This document shows positions 48,673 to 62,559 of a DNA stretch of 64,000 bases, in pieces. Origin of the DNA: Pipra filicauda (Eukaryota; Chordata; Aves; Passeriformes; Pipridae); assembly GCF_003945595.2 (NCBI RefSeq), contig NW_024104403.1:744001-808000 (forward strand), read 5' to 3'. The notes beneath the pieces are model-generated. The model saw only the letters and a list, made by a program, of their open reading frames with translations, ran no database searches and was not told where the DNA came from. Position numbers and translations under genes: made by a program. How positions within the stretch are numbered: the first letter of the stretch is position 1; each line of letters starts with the position of its first letter.

Positions 48673-51492
48673 CTCTCTGGGACTTAGAGGTATTGAAAAA
48701 AAAGATATATTATTGGTTCAGATGACAGCTGACCTTGGCAATTTAGTCACCTTCTTAAAAACTACTTAGATAAACAGTATTTGTCTTCAAATGTTGAAAC
48801 TTTGCAATCAAACTGCTTGTGGTTTTATAAAGATATTCACCAGATAATTAAATTTTTTTAAAAAAAGGAACATCACTTTCCTATTTTTTACAGTGAGATG
48901 TAATTGTTAAAATAGGCCATATTCCTTTAAATTCACATTTCATGTTGCTTCCTAATGTGACACAAAATTGTGATGAAAGTCATTTCAGTATTAAACTGTA
49001 AAGTGCATGACCAGAGGTCTACTTTGTGTTTCTAACCTAAATTACACAGTTGCTTCTTATAAGTATATTAATTCAATTTAATTTTAGAACTGATTTGGAA
49101 ATACTGCAGGGAGAAAGAAGAAATATTTTTTCTGCAAAAACTCCACTGCTACTGCATACTAACTATAATGCTTCAGGTTAAACACATAAAATTGAACTTT
49201 GAGTCCAAAAATCTACACCCTGATTTTGCAGCATAGATGCATGCCACTAAAATATATTATTTTCCATATTGATGTAGCATCAAAATGTAAAGACAAGCCT
49301 CTGTCAAAAAACTTTTCCATTTACCTCTACACATAATAGTAGAAAGTTGTGACTATGGCCTGATTTGATACCATGTTCATTTGCAATTTCTGATATTTGT
49401 GACTTTTTGATATTTTACCTGCTCTGCAAAGCTATAACTGAGCAAACAACGTCAATGATAAGAAAAATTGCTCCATCTTCAATCTCTTTCCTCCTATCAC
49501 AAATCAAACTACTCACATCATAGGTCCCAGTATATTAAAAATAACAACATGGCCTAGTTTCTTCAAACATAGCGTAGTCTTAAGTTTTCAAGGACATCAG
49601 TAATACTGATGGATTTACCCTAATATAATGAATACTTTTTTTTAGCTAAATAAGTCATTTTATTCCAACACAGTGTGAATGTAGTTCTTAATTTTTTCTG
49701 GCATATATAAACAAGTTTATTTTTCCTCTATTAAAAACAGATAGTTACTACACTTTTATGATTTCACAACTTTTCCTGATTCTTATAGAACTACCCAGAC
49801 CCTTACATAACCCAAGCTATTTCTTATATATCTCCTATGCATCAAAAACTAGAAAACTTGAATTTGCTTTCCTATGGAATCTATACCTGGAAATTATCAT
49901 CTCTAGTAATTAACTCGGCAGCACTGGAATAAACACATGTGCCTCATCATCCTTTTTTCCTTTCAAACTTGATAGTTAGGCTGTATATATTACCTCTTTC
50001 TGTTGAAATTACTGTCTACAACAGTGGCTTCCCAGTGGAAAATTACTGTGGTAGACAAGGGGATGAATCAGTTTAGGCTTTCAACTCTTTACATACAGCT
50101 TTGAGTGTAAAGCAAGTAAAATGGTGTTCAGTACCATGTACAGCCTTGCTTAATAATTTACCTGTTATACATCATTGTATTATGACCTTGCACTACAACA
50201 GTAGAAACAAACTATGTGTATTGGTTCAATGAGATAAGGGAGGCAAAACTAAAGTATTGCCTGAAATTTCACTTAGGTTAGCACCAGAATCAAATAAACC
50301 TAGCCAGTAGAATTATTCAGTTTCCAAGAAGAGAAGGAAGAAGTCTGATTACAGCAACAAAGTTATTTCCCTGCCTAGTCCTGGAAGTATAATATAGCAT
50401 AAGGTCAACTGTCCTGAATTTAAGATAGACTGAAAAATACCTAGCAAATCATTTACTTGAGGATTTTGGCAGCCAGAATTAATTGTCCACATCCTCCTTT
50501 TCCTCCTTCTGTCTCCCTTAAGGCAGCATTTGCCTGAAGCCTGTGGGTAAGATGAAGTGATGGGAGAATGTCAGCGGTGAGGGACAGACGACAGAACAAC
50601 CAGTCTGTAAGCAGCTACCATGTCGTCTTCATTCTACTTCTGTTTAGATCTGCTGGTCCTTTCTTTGCCTTTCATATCTCCACCAACTCTGGATTCCTAA
50701 GAGCTGTTGCTTTAGCTCTTTTAGTGCTGAGGAGAGGGTTTTTGTCCCAACTGAGTCATATTAATTTAGGTAGACTGGCTTTACTCCCTACAACAAACAC
50801 TGGAGTGTTTCACAATCCCTGCTACCCTTTATTTTCCTCAGTATCTAATAGACTTAGCCTGTGTATCCATCTTGTTCCTTCTTCAGAACATAATTATAGC
50901 GTTGGAGTCTGATCTTTTATTAATTCAAATGCTTTCCTAAGCATGCCAATGTTGCTACTCAAGGGATATCTGATTTACATATTCCCATAATTTCATTTCT
51001 GATTACTAAATTCATTAGCTTGCTTCAAAGTAGTTCATATTATAAACATAGTAAGACTTTCAGGAACTGATGTTCATTGCATATTTAACATTTTTCTCAG
51101 AACACCATCACAGTTTCAAAATAATAACCAACATGTTTATTAGAAATTTTCATTTCAGTGAAAAACATGCATCTCTACATACTGACCTTTTAGGGGAAGA
51201 AAAACAGGCTGTTTTAAAACATCAAGGCTTAGAAATAAAAATCAACTTTTATAGGCACTAGGTACTCTCTGCTGGACAAAACTGACTTCAGGTTGGCTTT
51301 TCTCACATCTTCAACAAGACATAATATTGAAATAACTGTAACAAATCTAAAAGAAATACGTGTTGACAACAGAGGAATTCCAGGCTAAAGATGGTGACCC
51401 AGGAAGCAATTAAGGATAGGGACCCAGGAAGCAAGTAATTCAGGAAACATTACTTCTCTTTCTGAAGATGTGTCACTATTTCATAGACTTGT

Positions 51493-51530
51493 TACAAACA
51501 GAAACAAACAAACAAACAAACAAAACCAAA
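51493..51530. repeat. (CAAA)n microsatellite
   Basis: About five CAAA units are flanked by CAGAAA and AACCAAA. Confidence 0.88.
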
Positions 51531-51852
51531 TCTTGTTTAATTTTTGTTTCTCTACTGAAATATTTAATAAAGGTTATGGGTGGTTTAGTAGACATTCATA
51601 CAAATTTATGAAGCAGAAGCATGAGGTAAGTTTTTTAACATGCTCAGCTTCCCTGACTGATGGACGCTGAGGGCATTCAATACTATTCCGAACTAGATTC
51701 CAGCAAAATGGCTCAGGGTAAAAAACCCCCATGTTCTTCTATCAAGAAACATTGCAGAGGGAAGAGGTACACTTACATAAAATCAGACTCCTTTTTGCTT
51801 TCTATGAGTAATGTATAATTTCTGCTAACTTTCAAGTTTCTAAAAGTAGAAT

Positions 51853-52404
51853 AGTGATTGTCCTGCTCTGCTCTGCACTGGTGCATCCTCACCTTGAGTT
51901 CAGAGTGCAGTTTTGGGCACCACAATATAAGAAAGACATTAAACTATTAGAGAATGTCCAAAGAAGGGCAACAAAGATGGTGAAGGGTCTTGAGGAGAAG
52001 CTATATGAGGAGTGCCTGAGGACACTTTCTTTGTTCAGCCTGGAGAAGAGGAGAGTGAGGGGAGACATCATTGTGGTTTACAGCTTCCTAATGAGGGGAA
52101 GGGAGGGGCAGACACTGATCTCTCTGTGCCCAGTGACAGGACCTGAGGAAATGGCCTGAAACTGTGTCAGGGCAGGGGGTGCTTGGATATTAGAAAAAGA
52201 TTCTTCACCCAGAGGGTGGTTGGGCACAGGAACAGGCTCTCCTGGGAAATGGTGGCACCACCAAGCCTCTCTGAGTTCAAGAACTGTTTTGACAATGCTC
52301 TCAGGCACAGGGGGTGATTCTGGGGTTGTCCTGTGCAGGACCAGAAGTTGGACTTTACTGATCCTTGTGAGTTCCTTCTAACTAAGAATGTTCTATGATT
52401 CTAA
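51853..52404 (+). mobile_element. CR1 LINE, 3' part including the end of ORF2
   Basis: This is the longest CR1 copy in the window. The plus-strand frame at 51854-52159 contains [36 protein letters not shown] and [19 protein letters not shown], the well-known C-terminal segment of the CR1 ORF2 reverse-transcriptase protein. The 3'-UTR follows (AGGGTGGTTGGGCACAGGAAC, then GTTCTATGATTCTAAAAC as terminus). It is 5'-truncated and lacks the RT catalytic core, so it cannot move on its own. The frame stays open across this part, with a stop at 52157 close to the normal ORF2 end, indicating modest age. Confidence 0.93.
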
Positions 52405-52720
52405 AACTTTAAGTACTGACAGTATGTAACTAAGTACAATTTTCCATATTTAGAGAAGACAGAATTAAACCAGTGCCATTTACAGCTCACTGTTATGGTA
52501 TCCAATCACTACCTGCAGCATCATCTGAGAATGAAAACAATATACCAATGCTATAATAATACTAGGTTATATTAACACTAGATTATTTTAATAAAGTGTG
52601 AATACAGTGCTATAATAATAGAAAGATAATACTGACCACTGCATTCTAATCTTATCCACAGGATGCTACACACAGGAAAACCAATATGTTTTACAAAACC
52701 AATTTGATTTATTTAGGGAA

Positions 52721-52747
52721 TTTTATTATTTTATTTTATTTTTTATT
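52721..52747. repeat. (TTTTA)n-like low-complexity tract
   Basis: TTTTATTATTTTATTTTATT followed by TTTTATT; imperfect pentamer repeat. Confidence 0.8.
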
Positions 52748-54499
52748 CACAAATTTTTACACTTACATTTTACACTGAATTTCTATGCTGGGACATAGTT
52801 TCAATAAGCATATTAAATTTTTTGTTAAATAAATACTTGCTTTTCAAATAATTAATTTTTTAATGCTAATATGATCTTAGATGGCTTAAATTATTATGTC
52901 TTATAATAAGATGACAAAAGAACAGTACATCCCATCAAATAACTGGCATAGCTAGAAACCTTCAATTCATCCCCTCAAAGAAATCCAAGTAAAAAATAAG
53001 TTCTGCTACAAAAGAGGATGTCTGTCTTCTAGCAGACATCAGTCTCTCCCAAAATGAGTTTAAAAATAAGAACACATCAGTAATTGATTTTGTCTGCTTA
53101 TTTCATATTTATACTAAAAATATTACAATAAGAATAAACATACACAAATGCCACCAGAATTAATACCACACTAAAGATCTACTCAATACTTAAACAGAAC
53201 CAAAAAGGTTATTTTCTGTATTGCAGCATCTTTCACAGCAGGAAAAAATGATTATTAATGATAGAAAAATTTATTGTGGTTCAAAATTAATATATTGATT
53301 CCTAGCTGAAGGGCAAAAGATCTACAGAATTTTTCAGTCAATCACTAAAATCTCATTTAAGAAGTTAGATAAAACTAGATATTGCTAATAATTTAATAAA
53401 TCACTTGGAAACAGGAGAAACAATATAAATTGGATGTTCTTTGCAGCCTGCAAAACTGATTTTGTCCCTTAAAAATGCTAATAGCTCAAATTGTACTTAG
53501 CATATTTCACAAATATTTTGGGTAGAATGAAGTGATTACAGTTTTTGGAATAATTCTGACTAAGATATTTCTCTAACTGCACATAATTTTGTTTCATGGT
53601 AATTTTTTACATTAAAAAAGTATTTTTCTTCTATTCACTGTGATGCTGCATACCTAATACACCTTATAGATTGTATAGCTTCTGCAGAAGTCTAACCTGA
53701 CATGAAATTCTAACCACGAAATTCTAACCTTAATATAAAAGAGCTAAATATTTGTTTGGATAAAAGATCCACTTCATTATTTCTGTTTTTTTCTGCAGAA
53801 TCACCAGAGGCTACAAGATTGAGTATGCATGCCTTAGAGAATCCACCACGATAAACAATTTCTCTGGTCATGGAGACGAAAATCAAATATGGGATTCAGT
53901 TTGATACTTCTTAAAAGGAGTTCACAGCGGTCTACCTGGCAATAATTCATAATATTTCCTTAATTAAACCCCCAACATATGCATGCCAACATCCACACAT
54001 TTCTCCTTCAGTCTGTATTTGGAACAGTGCTTTACTCTCAAGCAAGATTTGAATGGTAAGGAGTAGATCTTATCACTATACCAAAACTAAGAACCTTTAC
54101 TCTGCTCCTCAGGTCCTCAAGGAAGACCTCCAGCACGATTTACCAGGAGCTGCCCAGAATGAGTGAGACACCCCACAACCATCTGAGATGCACTGTCTGT
54201 CCAGCTGCTCACCTATCCTGCAGGTTGTCTGCCTCATCTACACTGCCACAGGGAAGGCAGGGAAAAAACAACCAACAACAACAAACCAAAAACAAATTCT
54301 GTAAGAATGGACTTAATGCCAGTTTTTTTGCTCTCCTTGTCCTCTATATCTTCCATCCTTTCCAAAGCAACAGCTCCAGTGCTTGCATCTCTCTCACTAG
54401 GCAAGGCAGGGTAAGTATGTGATAGCCTGTGGACCAAGAATCGTTCACCTGTGAGCTTGTGGGTTGCTACTCAAGGGAACTTTTAATTTTGACCTCTGC

Positions 54500-54516
54500 T
54501 TCTCTCTCTCTCTCTC
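54500..54516. repeat. (TC)n microsatellite
   Basis: About eight TC units preceded by CTGCT. Confidence 0.88.
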
Positions 54517-55830
54517 AGAGTCAGCACTGAGTCATGTCCTACCCAGCTACTGATGTTCTAAGGCTTGTAGGAACTTAATTATCTGTGAATCTCTACCTCT
54601 GCTTCTGATTTGATGAACAGTGAAATCAAAAATCATCACAAATCTACTATGATTCATAGACTGAAGACAGAAAATGAAATCTCAGAAGCTCCATTGACTC
54701 AGGTAAATGAGCTGAAAAGTTCCTCCAAGTTCTCCCAGTTCAGCAGTGCCAGAAAAAAGAGAAAGGGAGGGGAGGGCTTACAGTAGAACTTTAACCCTCG
54801 CTCTGTGCTCAGGGATGCTGGAGGCACTTTAGGCATGAGGCTTATAGTTTTGGGAGGCATGTGGGAAAAGTAGTTGACTTCAGGTTCATATGCCACCTCT
54901 CTGTGGCTTGTCTGCTCTCCACTTTCCAGGAGAGGTAATGAAGGTATTTTTTTTTGTACAAAAATCCCCTACTTTGAGTCTGCCAGGAGTTATACTCTCA
55001 AAACATTATTATGAAGCTACACGTGAAAATGCTTAAACCATCATAATTATTAAATCTGTGGTTCTCATATACATATCCTTGAGCAAAATTAAAGTGTTTT
55101 CTTTTAATTAATTGCTGTATCAAAACCAGCAAATAACATGAAAGAGATGTAAATAATATTTCTTTGCATAAAGACAGACAGAAAGCCAGGATAAATAACA
55201 GCCTATAAAAATATTTCATGACTTTGTACAAATTAACACATCAACTAAAATACGTTATCCCAGACAGATGACCAGACAGAAAAGGAAACAAATGGTATAA
55301 TTAAAAGCAAACTAAACCTGTTGTAATTGCAGAAAACCTACGCCAAGATTTTCTTCATTGTTTTTCTACCCACTATAACGCTTGGGAATACCCTAAGCAC
55401 ATACTTGTTTCTGTAAGAGCCAGTCTTGAAGCATCTCAGGTGTTTCACTTGACATGACAGATACGTTCTAAATCTTGATTATTTCCCAATTAAGGACACT
55501 TCTGATTGTCAAACTCCACTGTCATTATTTATTTCTTATTAAGAAAACATCCACCCTCACATAGGAAGACAGCTGCAGTGAGTTCTGGTGAGAAAAGAAA
55601 CAGCTTCCTGTAAATGGAGGGGAGAGGAGTCTGAACTCACTGAGGTCCTGCACAGTTTCTTTTATGTGAAACTGGACATTCAGAAGACAGAATATAAGGC
55701 AAAATATGATTTAGTCACATCTTTCAGACGAATCAAATCCTCTCTTTTCCTTATTCTAGACTCAGTGTTTTCTGAATGCTATAGGGAAAAAAAGAGGATT
55801 ATGAGAAGTAAAACGATGACAAAAAGCAAA

Positions 55831-55905
55831 TTTTTTTTGTGTTTGTTTTTGGGTTTTGTTATTTTGTGGGGATTTTTTGTTTATTTGGAGGGGGGTTTTT
55901 TGTTT
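55831..55905. repeat. G/T-rich tract
   Basis: T runs are interrupted by GTG, GGG, GGGG and GGGGGG over 75 bases. The end of a plus-strand frame at 55588-55917 (Phe/Gly/Leu-rich) is this tract in translation. Confidence 0.85.
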
Positions 55906-57630
55906 AAAATTTCCTAGTTCCAGATACTAGTTAAAAATAGTGCATTAGTCCTTAGACAGTCTGCAAAGACTGAAGTTACATAATTCATTCTTTAGTAGTG
56001 AATCAAGATATCTATTTGTCCGGGTAAATAACCACACAGGAGTGATGGCAGGAGAATACTTCCCAGAAGGGTTGTCAGTGATAACATGCACAACGCAATG
56101 AGATTTTAAATGAGAACACAGCCTTTCTAAATAATGTACACTCCTCAAGACACTCTAGAGACACTAGACAACACAATTCCTTCAGACAGAGATCGTGCTT
56201 AAAATACTGTTTTTCTTCAGTGTGCCTGATCTCCATTAGAAACTTAAGTCAGACAAAAAGAAAGTATTTCAAGTGAAGTGTTTTGAACCCCAAGAGGAGA
56301 ACATGATAAGAAACAGATCTATAAATATAAACAGAAAGCTATCCTACAACAAGAACGGTGTTGCGGCCATTTTTTTCTTTGAAATTGTTTATGATAAATC
56401 ACTTCTACGATTTTTGAAGAGAAAAAGGGAACTTTTGCTCACAGAAATATGCATTCTGTTGTAATTCTCCACTTAGAGGCCCCAAAAAGGGAGGTGGGAA
56501 AAAAAATTCTGTTCAACCTACTCCTTGAATCACTGTAAATATAGTGCAATTCAGAGTTAAGCCTAACAAAGATGGAAAAGCTGTTTTTTCCTGTTTTAAT
56601 AAGTGTTGGGTTTTGAACCATTTGAATAATTCTGAATCAGTGAGAGCTTACTTGGTAGTGGAGAAGATGAGTTATCTTTACTTTAGATGAAAATGGAAAA
56701 AAACCCATAAATTATAAAATTGTATGCCTATCTCTCCTGTCAGACAATATTAGCCTCTCTTTTACATCTCATTTAAGTTGTTATACCATTATTTCGTTTG
56801 TTAGACATCATAGAAGGATCTTGCCAGGGAAAGCAAGAACAATATAGTCACAAGAAATGATAGGGCTCCAGTATGGTCTGTTGGTTTTCACTTACTTTCT
56901 TGATCCTTATCATTGCCAAGATTTAGACCTCTCTTTTTGCCAGAACTTCAGCTAAGCTAAAGATAGCTTGTAAATAAATCAAGCTTTAAAGACAAACCAC
57001 TCTTTCCATTGATCTCAGAGAAAATTCTAGAAATAGCAAGGAACAAAAAATTGGGACACAGGCGAAAAGCAAACGTCTTTCACACTCATGAGTCACAGTG
57101 TTAACGCACATGCAGTCCTGTTTGCTTCTCTGGGAAAGATGGTTAGAGTAAATATATTTGTGCTGCTTTCTCATTTGCATTACTAGTTTGTACCAAATGT
57201 GTCAATGTGTTGTACAGAATAGTACACAGTTCTGGAGTTAAAACTACATTTTACAGAAATTAACGATTGATAATTTAGAATCACATCCACTCTCTTTAAA
57301 ACAAAACAAAAACCCAAACATGACAGCCAACGGAATTGGCCTTAATCAAGTCACTGTTATGCTTATTTCTTCACTGAAGATGTAGGAAAAGGTTTTTAAG
57401 TGTTTGTTTATTCATATTTAAGAAAAGAGAATATCAAATTTAGGACTTTTTCCTTTGCTTGTTTTTACTTTCTCTGACCTATTTTCAAAAGGTCCTTTGC
57501 AACACTGACTACATTTTGAAATTTCCCTACAGCTAAAAATGACTTAAAAGTATATTTATATGAGTTTAATAAAGTTTTATTCATGCATGAAGTACATAAG
57601 CTATTTTATATTGATATAACAAGGTATTTA

Positions 57631-57950
57631 TAGTGGTTAGGTTGCAGCACTCTCGCCGCTGCGACCCGGGTTCGATTCCAGCCAGGGAAAAACTCCCCCG
57701 GACAGATGGAGCTCGTCAGCCCTGTAAGGCCATCCATCTAAGAGAAGGTCACTCTAAACAAACCTACGTCCTGAGGACCTCACTGCCACTGTCCAAGCTT
57801 GCTCGGCCCCGGCAGATGAACCTCAGGATTAAAGGGTGGGCTCAGTTCAGCGCACACTGTGTCTCACCTAAAAAATCCACTGCGCAGGCTCGAAGGGTAA
57901 TGACCTTTCCCAAATCTTCGCTTGTGAAGACTGGCCATACATACATATAC
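57631..57950 (+). mobile_element. tRNA-derived SINE with (CATA)n tail
   Basis: The head carries TAGTGGTTAGGTTG (A-box-like, 57631-57644) and, about 30 bases further on, GGTTCGATTCC (57669-57679), a perfect B box with the GGGTTCGATTCC arm of a tRNA T-loop. This is the internal RNA polymerase III promoter of a tRNA-headed SINE. A GC-rich body of about 240 bp with several CpGs follows. The 3' end has a short hairpin, TCTTC-GCTTGT-GAAGA (57915-57930), then CTGGCCATACATACATA. The first bases of the tRNA acceptor stem seem lost or decayed. It does not end in the CR1 terminus, so the partner LINE is not CR1; an RTE-type partner is possible, given the simple-repeat tail. A 132-codon frame at 57633-58031 is incidental. 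Confidence 0.8.
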
Positions 57951-60870
57951 AATAATCATGTTTTTGTATTTGGATACAGAAGAATGGTATGGTGTTACCA
58001 TCATTTGTACCTCTTTCATGAAGTTTTTTAGTGTATGTTTCTCTGAAATCAAAGCACCTCAGAACTGCCTTGCCGAAGTGAGGTAATTAAAAACATAAAG
58101 GAGCCTGCATTGCTGGCATCTTCTAGTTACCTTAATCTCAATTTTATCTCCGAATTGTGCTGTAAAGTGTCCTTTGTCCTATTATCCAACTGTTTTGATA
58201 TACATTGGTTTCTTAAGAAAAAACAAAGCACATAATCTTTAAGCCTTTTTTTTTTATCTCAGAGACCCTTTTTACTTCCTTCTGTGGAATGCATCTATCA
58301 AGTTTTGTCTTTATGACTAGCATGTCTCTGAGCCATTCCCATTCATTTTCCTAGTGCTCACTAGATAGCCAGCACAAAGCTGTTTTCTGAAAAGCAGCCT
58401 GGAAGTTAAGTATAAAAAATAATTTCAATAAATAGCATTGTCTAGCACCAGTTGTCCTTTACAGAAGCATTGTCTCTTAGTAGGTAACTATAAATCTATT
58501 CAGAGGGGTTTAAAGAGAGACAGTGTTTAAAGATAAGCCAATCCTCTACTTCTTGATTGCACTAGCATCTTCACTGCAGAAAAAAACCCAAAAGACTACC
58601 ATTAATTATGACAGAAATGTTTCAAAAATAAGAACTGAGATACAGTGTGTGGTGTATCACCCTAATGTTCTGTCCCACGAGGGTTCTGACTGACTGGCAG
58701 ATCTTCTCTTTCCTCTCCTGTCCCAAGACACAATTTCTTCCCCCCCCCTTTAATTACACAAGAAATCTATATCCCAACCTTGATATTGAGATTGAAGAGA
58801 GGATGAGTTGAGTCAAAATAAATAAGCTTCTGTCAAATCAACATCCGTCAAACATCCAATCGAATTTTAGAGAGTTTTGCTTGTCTTTGCAAAATTTCTA
58901 TTTACTACTGAAATAAGACCTGTGTGAACACAGAGTCCCATGACAAACTAGGGCTACTTAAGGGAACCTGTAGTGGCCTGAATAGCCAGTAGGACACTAC
59001 TTTGCACCACTGCTGATGTGCTATGCTCAACATGAAAAAACGAATTAAATAATAGGTTCGTTATGGCCTGGAACTCCTAGGAGTTACCAGGGATTTTCAT
59101 AAAATCTGGCTGACAGTCTGGTGACAGTCGTAGTTAGAATTAGTGTACAAGAGAATAGGGGGGGATGGGGTAAAGCTAAGAATTTGTTGTGTCTTTAGAC
59201 AGAAAAGAAAGTAAGAAAAGCTAAAATGTTTTCCTATATCTATGCTGTCCCTGCCTTCTAAGATGAGACCATCTGGAAAATTTTCAGCCCACTTTTTATT
59301 TTTATATGCTTATGCAGAAGAGCTACAGCATCATCTTTTCTCATTAAAAATAAAATGTTTGCCTAAGGTTTTGCAGTAAAAATTCACCCAATTCATCATA
59401 ATTTAAAATAATCTTGACAGTATTGCAAAACTTATGCATTGTAAAGTCTCACATCTAATGAGCAAATCAGGTTTCACTTAAGAAGGGAAGCATCAAGATT
59501 TTGTTGTAAAGGGAGCTGTTTTCAGCTACTACATGATTAATGCAGTACCATAAACCTGACATAAAAACAAGATATATTAGTGTTTGGGGATCAAACTAAC
59601 TTTAGAGAAGAGGCTTCTTAAGGAAATTTGACTGTCAGGATGAAATTTGATAATCGCTTTAAATTTAAATTTGTCTGTAATACAAATTTTTCTGGTTTGG
59701 GGAGGAGATACTACATAATTGTGATGCTTCCAAATTCAATTTTTTGTCATATTCAGTTCTTACCACACAAACATTCAATGGTTCCAACAAAAAGAGCATC
59801 CCAAATGTTTAATCATTACAAAAAACACAGTAACTTGACCTTGTATCTTAAAGTTAAATGGAGTGACATTATAAACATTAAATTAGTTCTTCCTCATTTC
59901 AATAATATCCTTTTTAAAAGCCTTGCCTAGGCTGGAGTATACATTAGATTTCTTTATCTTTCTTGATGACCCCTCACGCCTGCAAGTCAGCTCATTTTTC
60001 TCTGCTGAAGACTGCATCCTACCCCTGCATGTGCTCTAAAATTTCCATTAAAATCTAGGGCATCATCACTCATTCTTATCTGCAGCAGGCTGCCAAACAG
60101 TGAGATACTAGCAACTCCACGAGAGCTCATCTCGAAGGACAGTGTACTTATACCCATCACCATCCTGAGTGGAAGAGAATCCTACCTGCATAATATGTTA
60201 TCACATCCAGTACACTGGGAATCTTAAAAACACCAGGAGTGGTGTAGGATGCTGCTATAAATTCTCATGCAACAGCAAGCCTTACTTAAAACAGCAATTT
60301 ACCAGTAGGCAATTAGCTTCTCAGAGAACATTTTTATTAAGTTCATCTCACAATGAAATGAACTGTCTCATCAGCTATTGAATATTTGCTAGTTAAAGCA
60401 CTGTTATTTTAAATTAGCATATTACGAGTACCTGAGGGTATTTAAACTTCTCTATGTGTTTAACCTTCAGGTTTTTTAAGTCCCTCTTCTTCAAGCTGAT
60501 TCTTAAACAGTTCTTATATCCAAAGTATACGGACTCCTTTCCAAAGTGTTTTGAGTTAGCTGTGCTCATTCCTCTTTATCTTTTCCACTTTGCAAGAACT
60601 CATGTGTGTATGCATACAGATGTGTATATTTACACACTTAAGAGTACACATAATTATATACCATTCTATAATTTGTATGCCTATACAAGCACACATTCTG
60701 TAATATTGCACATGAGCCACAATCTTGCAGTGCTATTTTGCTGGATTGCAGCTCGTATATAACTGTCATCTTCACCCCTCATTCTACAGCACAATGAACT
60801 TTTTTGTATACTGAGCCCAAACCGTTGCAAGTCTCGAAATCACAGATCAATAATTTAATTTTTCATTACA

Positions 60871-61400
60871 TTACAAGGATATCCTGTGTGTACCTGTTAA
60901 GAATGGAAGAGGTGGCTGATCTGTTTGCAGTGTCATTGGGATGGGCTGCAGTCTCTGCAGCATAGGTTGCACTGGCCTGTGCACTAACACCTCTGGGGCC
61001 CAGTAGACACCTTTGCTACTCTCCAAACAACAGAAGAATACAGAACATCTAACTGTGATCAGGTCAGGATCAGATAGTCCTACAGCAACATGCACCTGAG
61101 AGGATTTGCCACCAGCAACTACTGCTACAAAAGAGCTCAGCATCTACGAGAAACTTAAGATTGGATTGCTGGCTGAACTGATCTGCTTTGGTTATTTGTG
61201 TTTTTGTAAAGTGATCTGTGTGTTTGTTGCTACAACCTTTTCCACATTCTGTCCAGTGGCCACTGACACCTGAACCATTCTGGTGTACAACACAAGCAGC
61301 TTTAACTATTTTGCTCCCCTAGCTTTTGTCCCAGGATGGCACAAACACATCAGTGTCCTTGCTGCTGTATAGAACAAAGCATATACCATCTAGATGCCTC
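60871..61400. other. Unassigned GC-richer segment in intron 44
   Basis: A minus-strand frame of 90 codons (60871-61143) lies in a stretch with more G and C than its flanks. Its translation has the segment VYWAPEVLVHRPVQPMLQRL, which I do not recognise. A diverged retroelement is possible. No splice-site pair or domain supports a gene. Confidence 0.3.
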
Positions 61401-62559
61401 TTTCTTCCAGAGTATGAATATATGCATTGAATGAAGACAGAATAATCCATCCATGACTCCTTATTTAAAGAATTCAGCAGAGAAAGTATATACTATCTTA
61501 CTTTAATTTTTTGGTCTCCTTCAGAAATACCTGCAACAGCATTTAGCAAAGTAAACAATGACTCATTATCAGCTCTGATATGTACTCAAAAAGACAGATG
61601 AAGCGCTCTTTAAATAGTATATATTGTATACTTTGGTATATAGTGAGATATAATAGATATTGAGGTTGAAACAGTCAGTAGCATTAACAAGCCTGAATGA
61701 AATGACATTCAGGCCATTTAACTTAAAAATCAAATAAAAACCTTCTAAATTCATACAAAGTATATCCACTACTATCAATAAGTGATTCTGTTTTACTGCA
61801 TGTCTTTTCTCTGGAACATGTGTGTAGCTTGTTTCATTGATTACTTGGAACTCGAAATGTGTTTGCCAGTATCTGCTGAGAACCAAGGATGGTTTTCATG
61901 TTATGTAGTTTAATATCATACAAAGACTAAAATATTATCATTTAGCTACTTAGAGAAACGCACATTTTTAAATAGCACAAGTTATATTCTCTATGATAAA
62001 CTTTATATATTTAAAGCATCATGTGACAGCAGGATACTTGAATTGGGGACTGAAGTGGCTGAATTTGATTTGAAATCTCAGTAGACAAAGTATTGTACTT
62101 TGTACAGATTTAAATATTTGTTAGATTGGAGATTTCACACTCTTTTGCAACCACAGACCCATCATGATGTTGTTATTACCTTCCAGTTATTACTCAGAAT
62201 TCATTTGATTGGCATAATTTTAAGAATTCCACACGGCACTTCCACTCCCTGGTGAATTCTAGATGTTAATTAATTCAAAAGAAATTAAGTAGCTCTCTCA
62301 AATTTTCAAACCTTTATGAAGTACTATGTGAGCTTATGCTGCAATTCATTTTAAGTAACTAATCTTCCATTCCTTCCCCATCTCTTAACACTAAAACATT
62401 TTTAAGACCCTTTGGTAATGAATCAAGAATAGTATACAAAAATACATCTTAGGACGTGACTATGTTTTTAATTAGGCCCGGAATTTGTTCTCAAAAGGCT
62501 ATGCACTTTAATTTAAACTGGTTTACAAACCACTCTGGTTTATTAAATGCGTAATATCT

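Noticed and set aside
57633..58031. 132-codon plus-strand frame
   Set aside because: It runs through the tRNA-derived head and body of a SINE, which is a non-coding RNA element, and out into flanking DNA.
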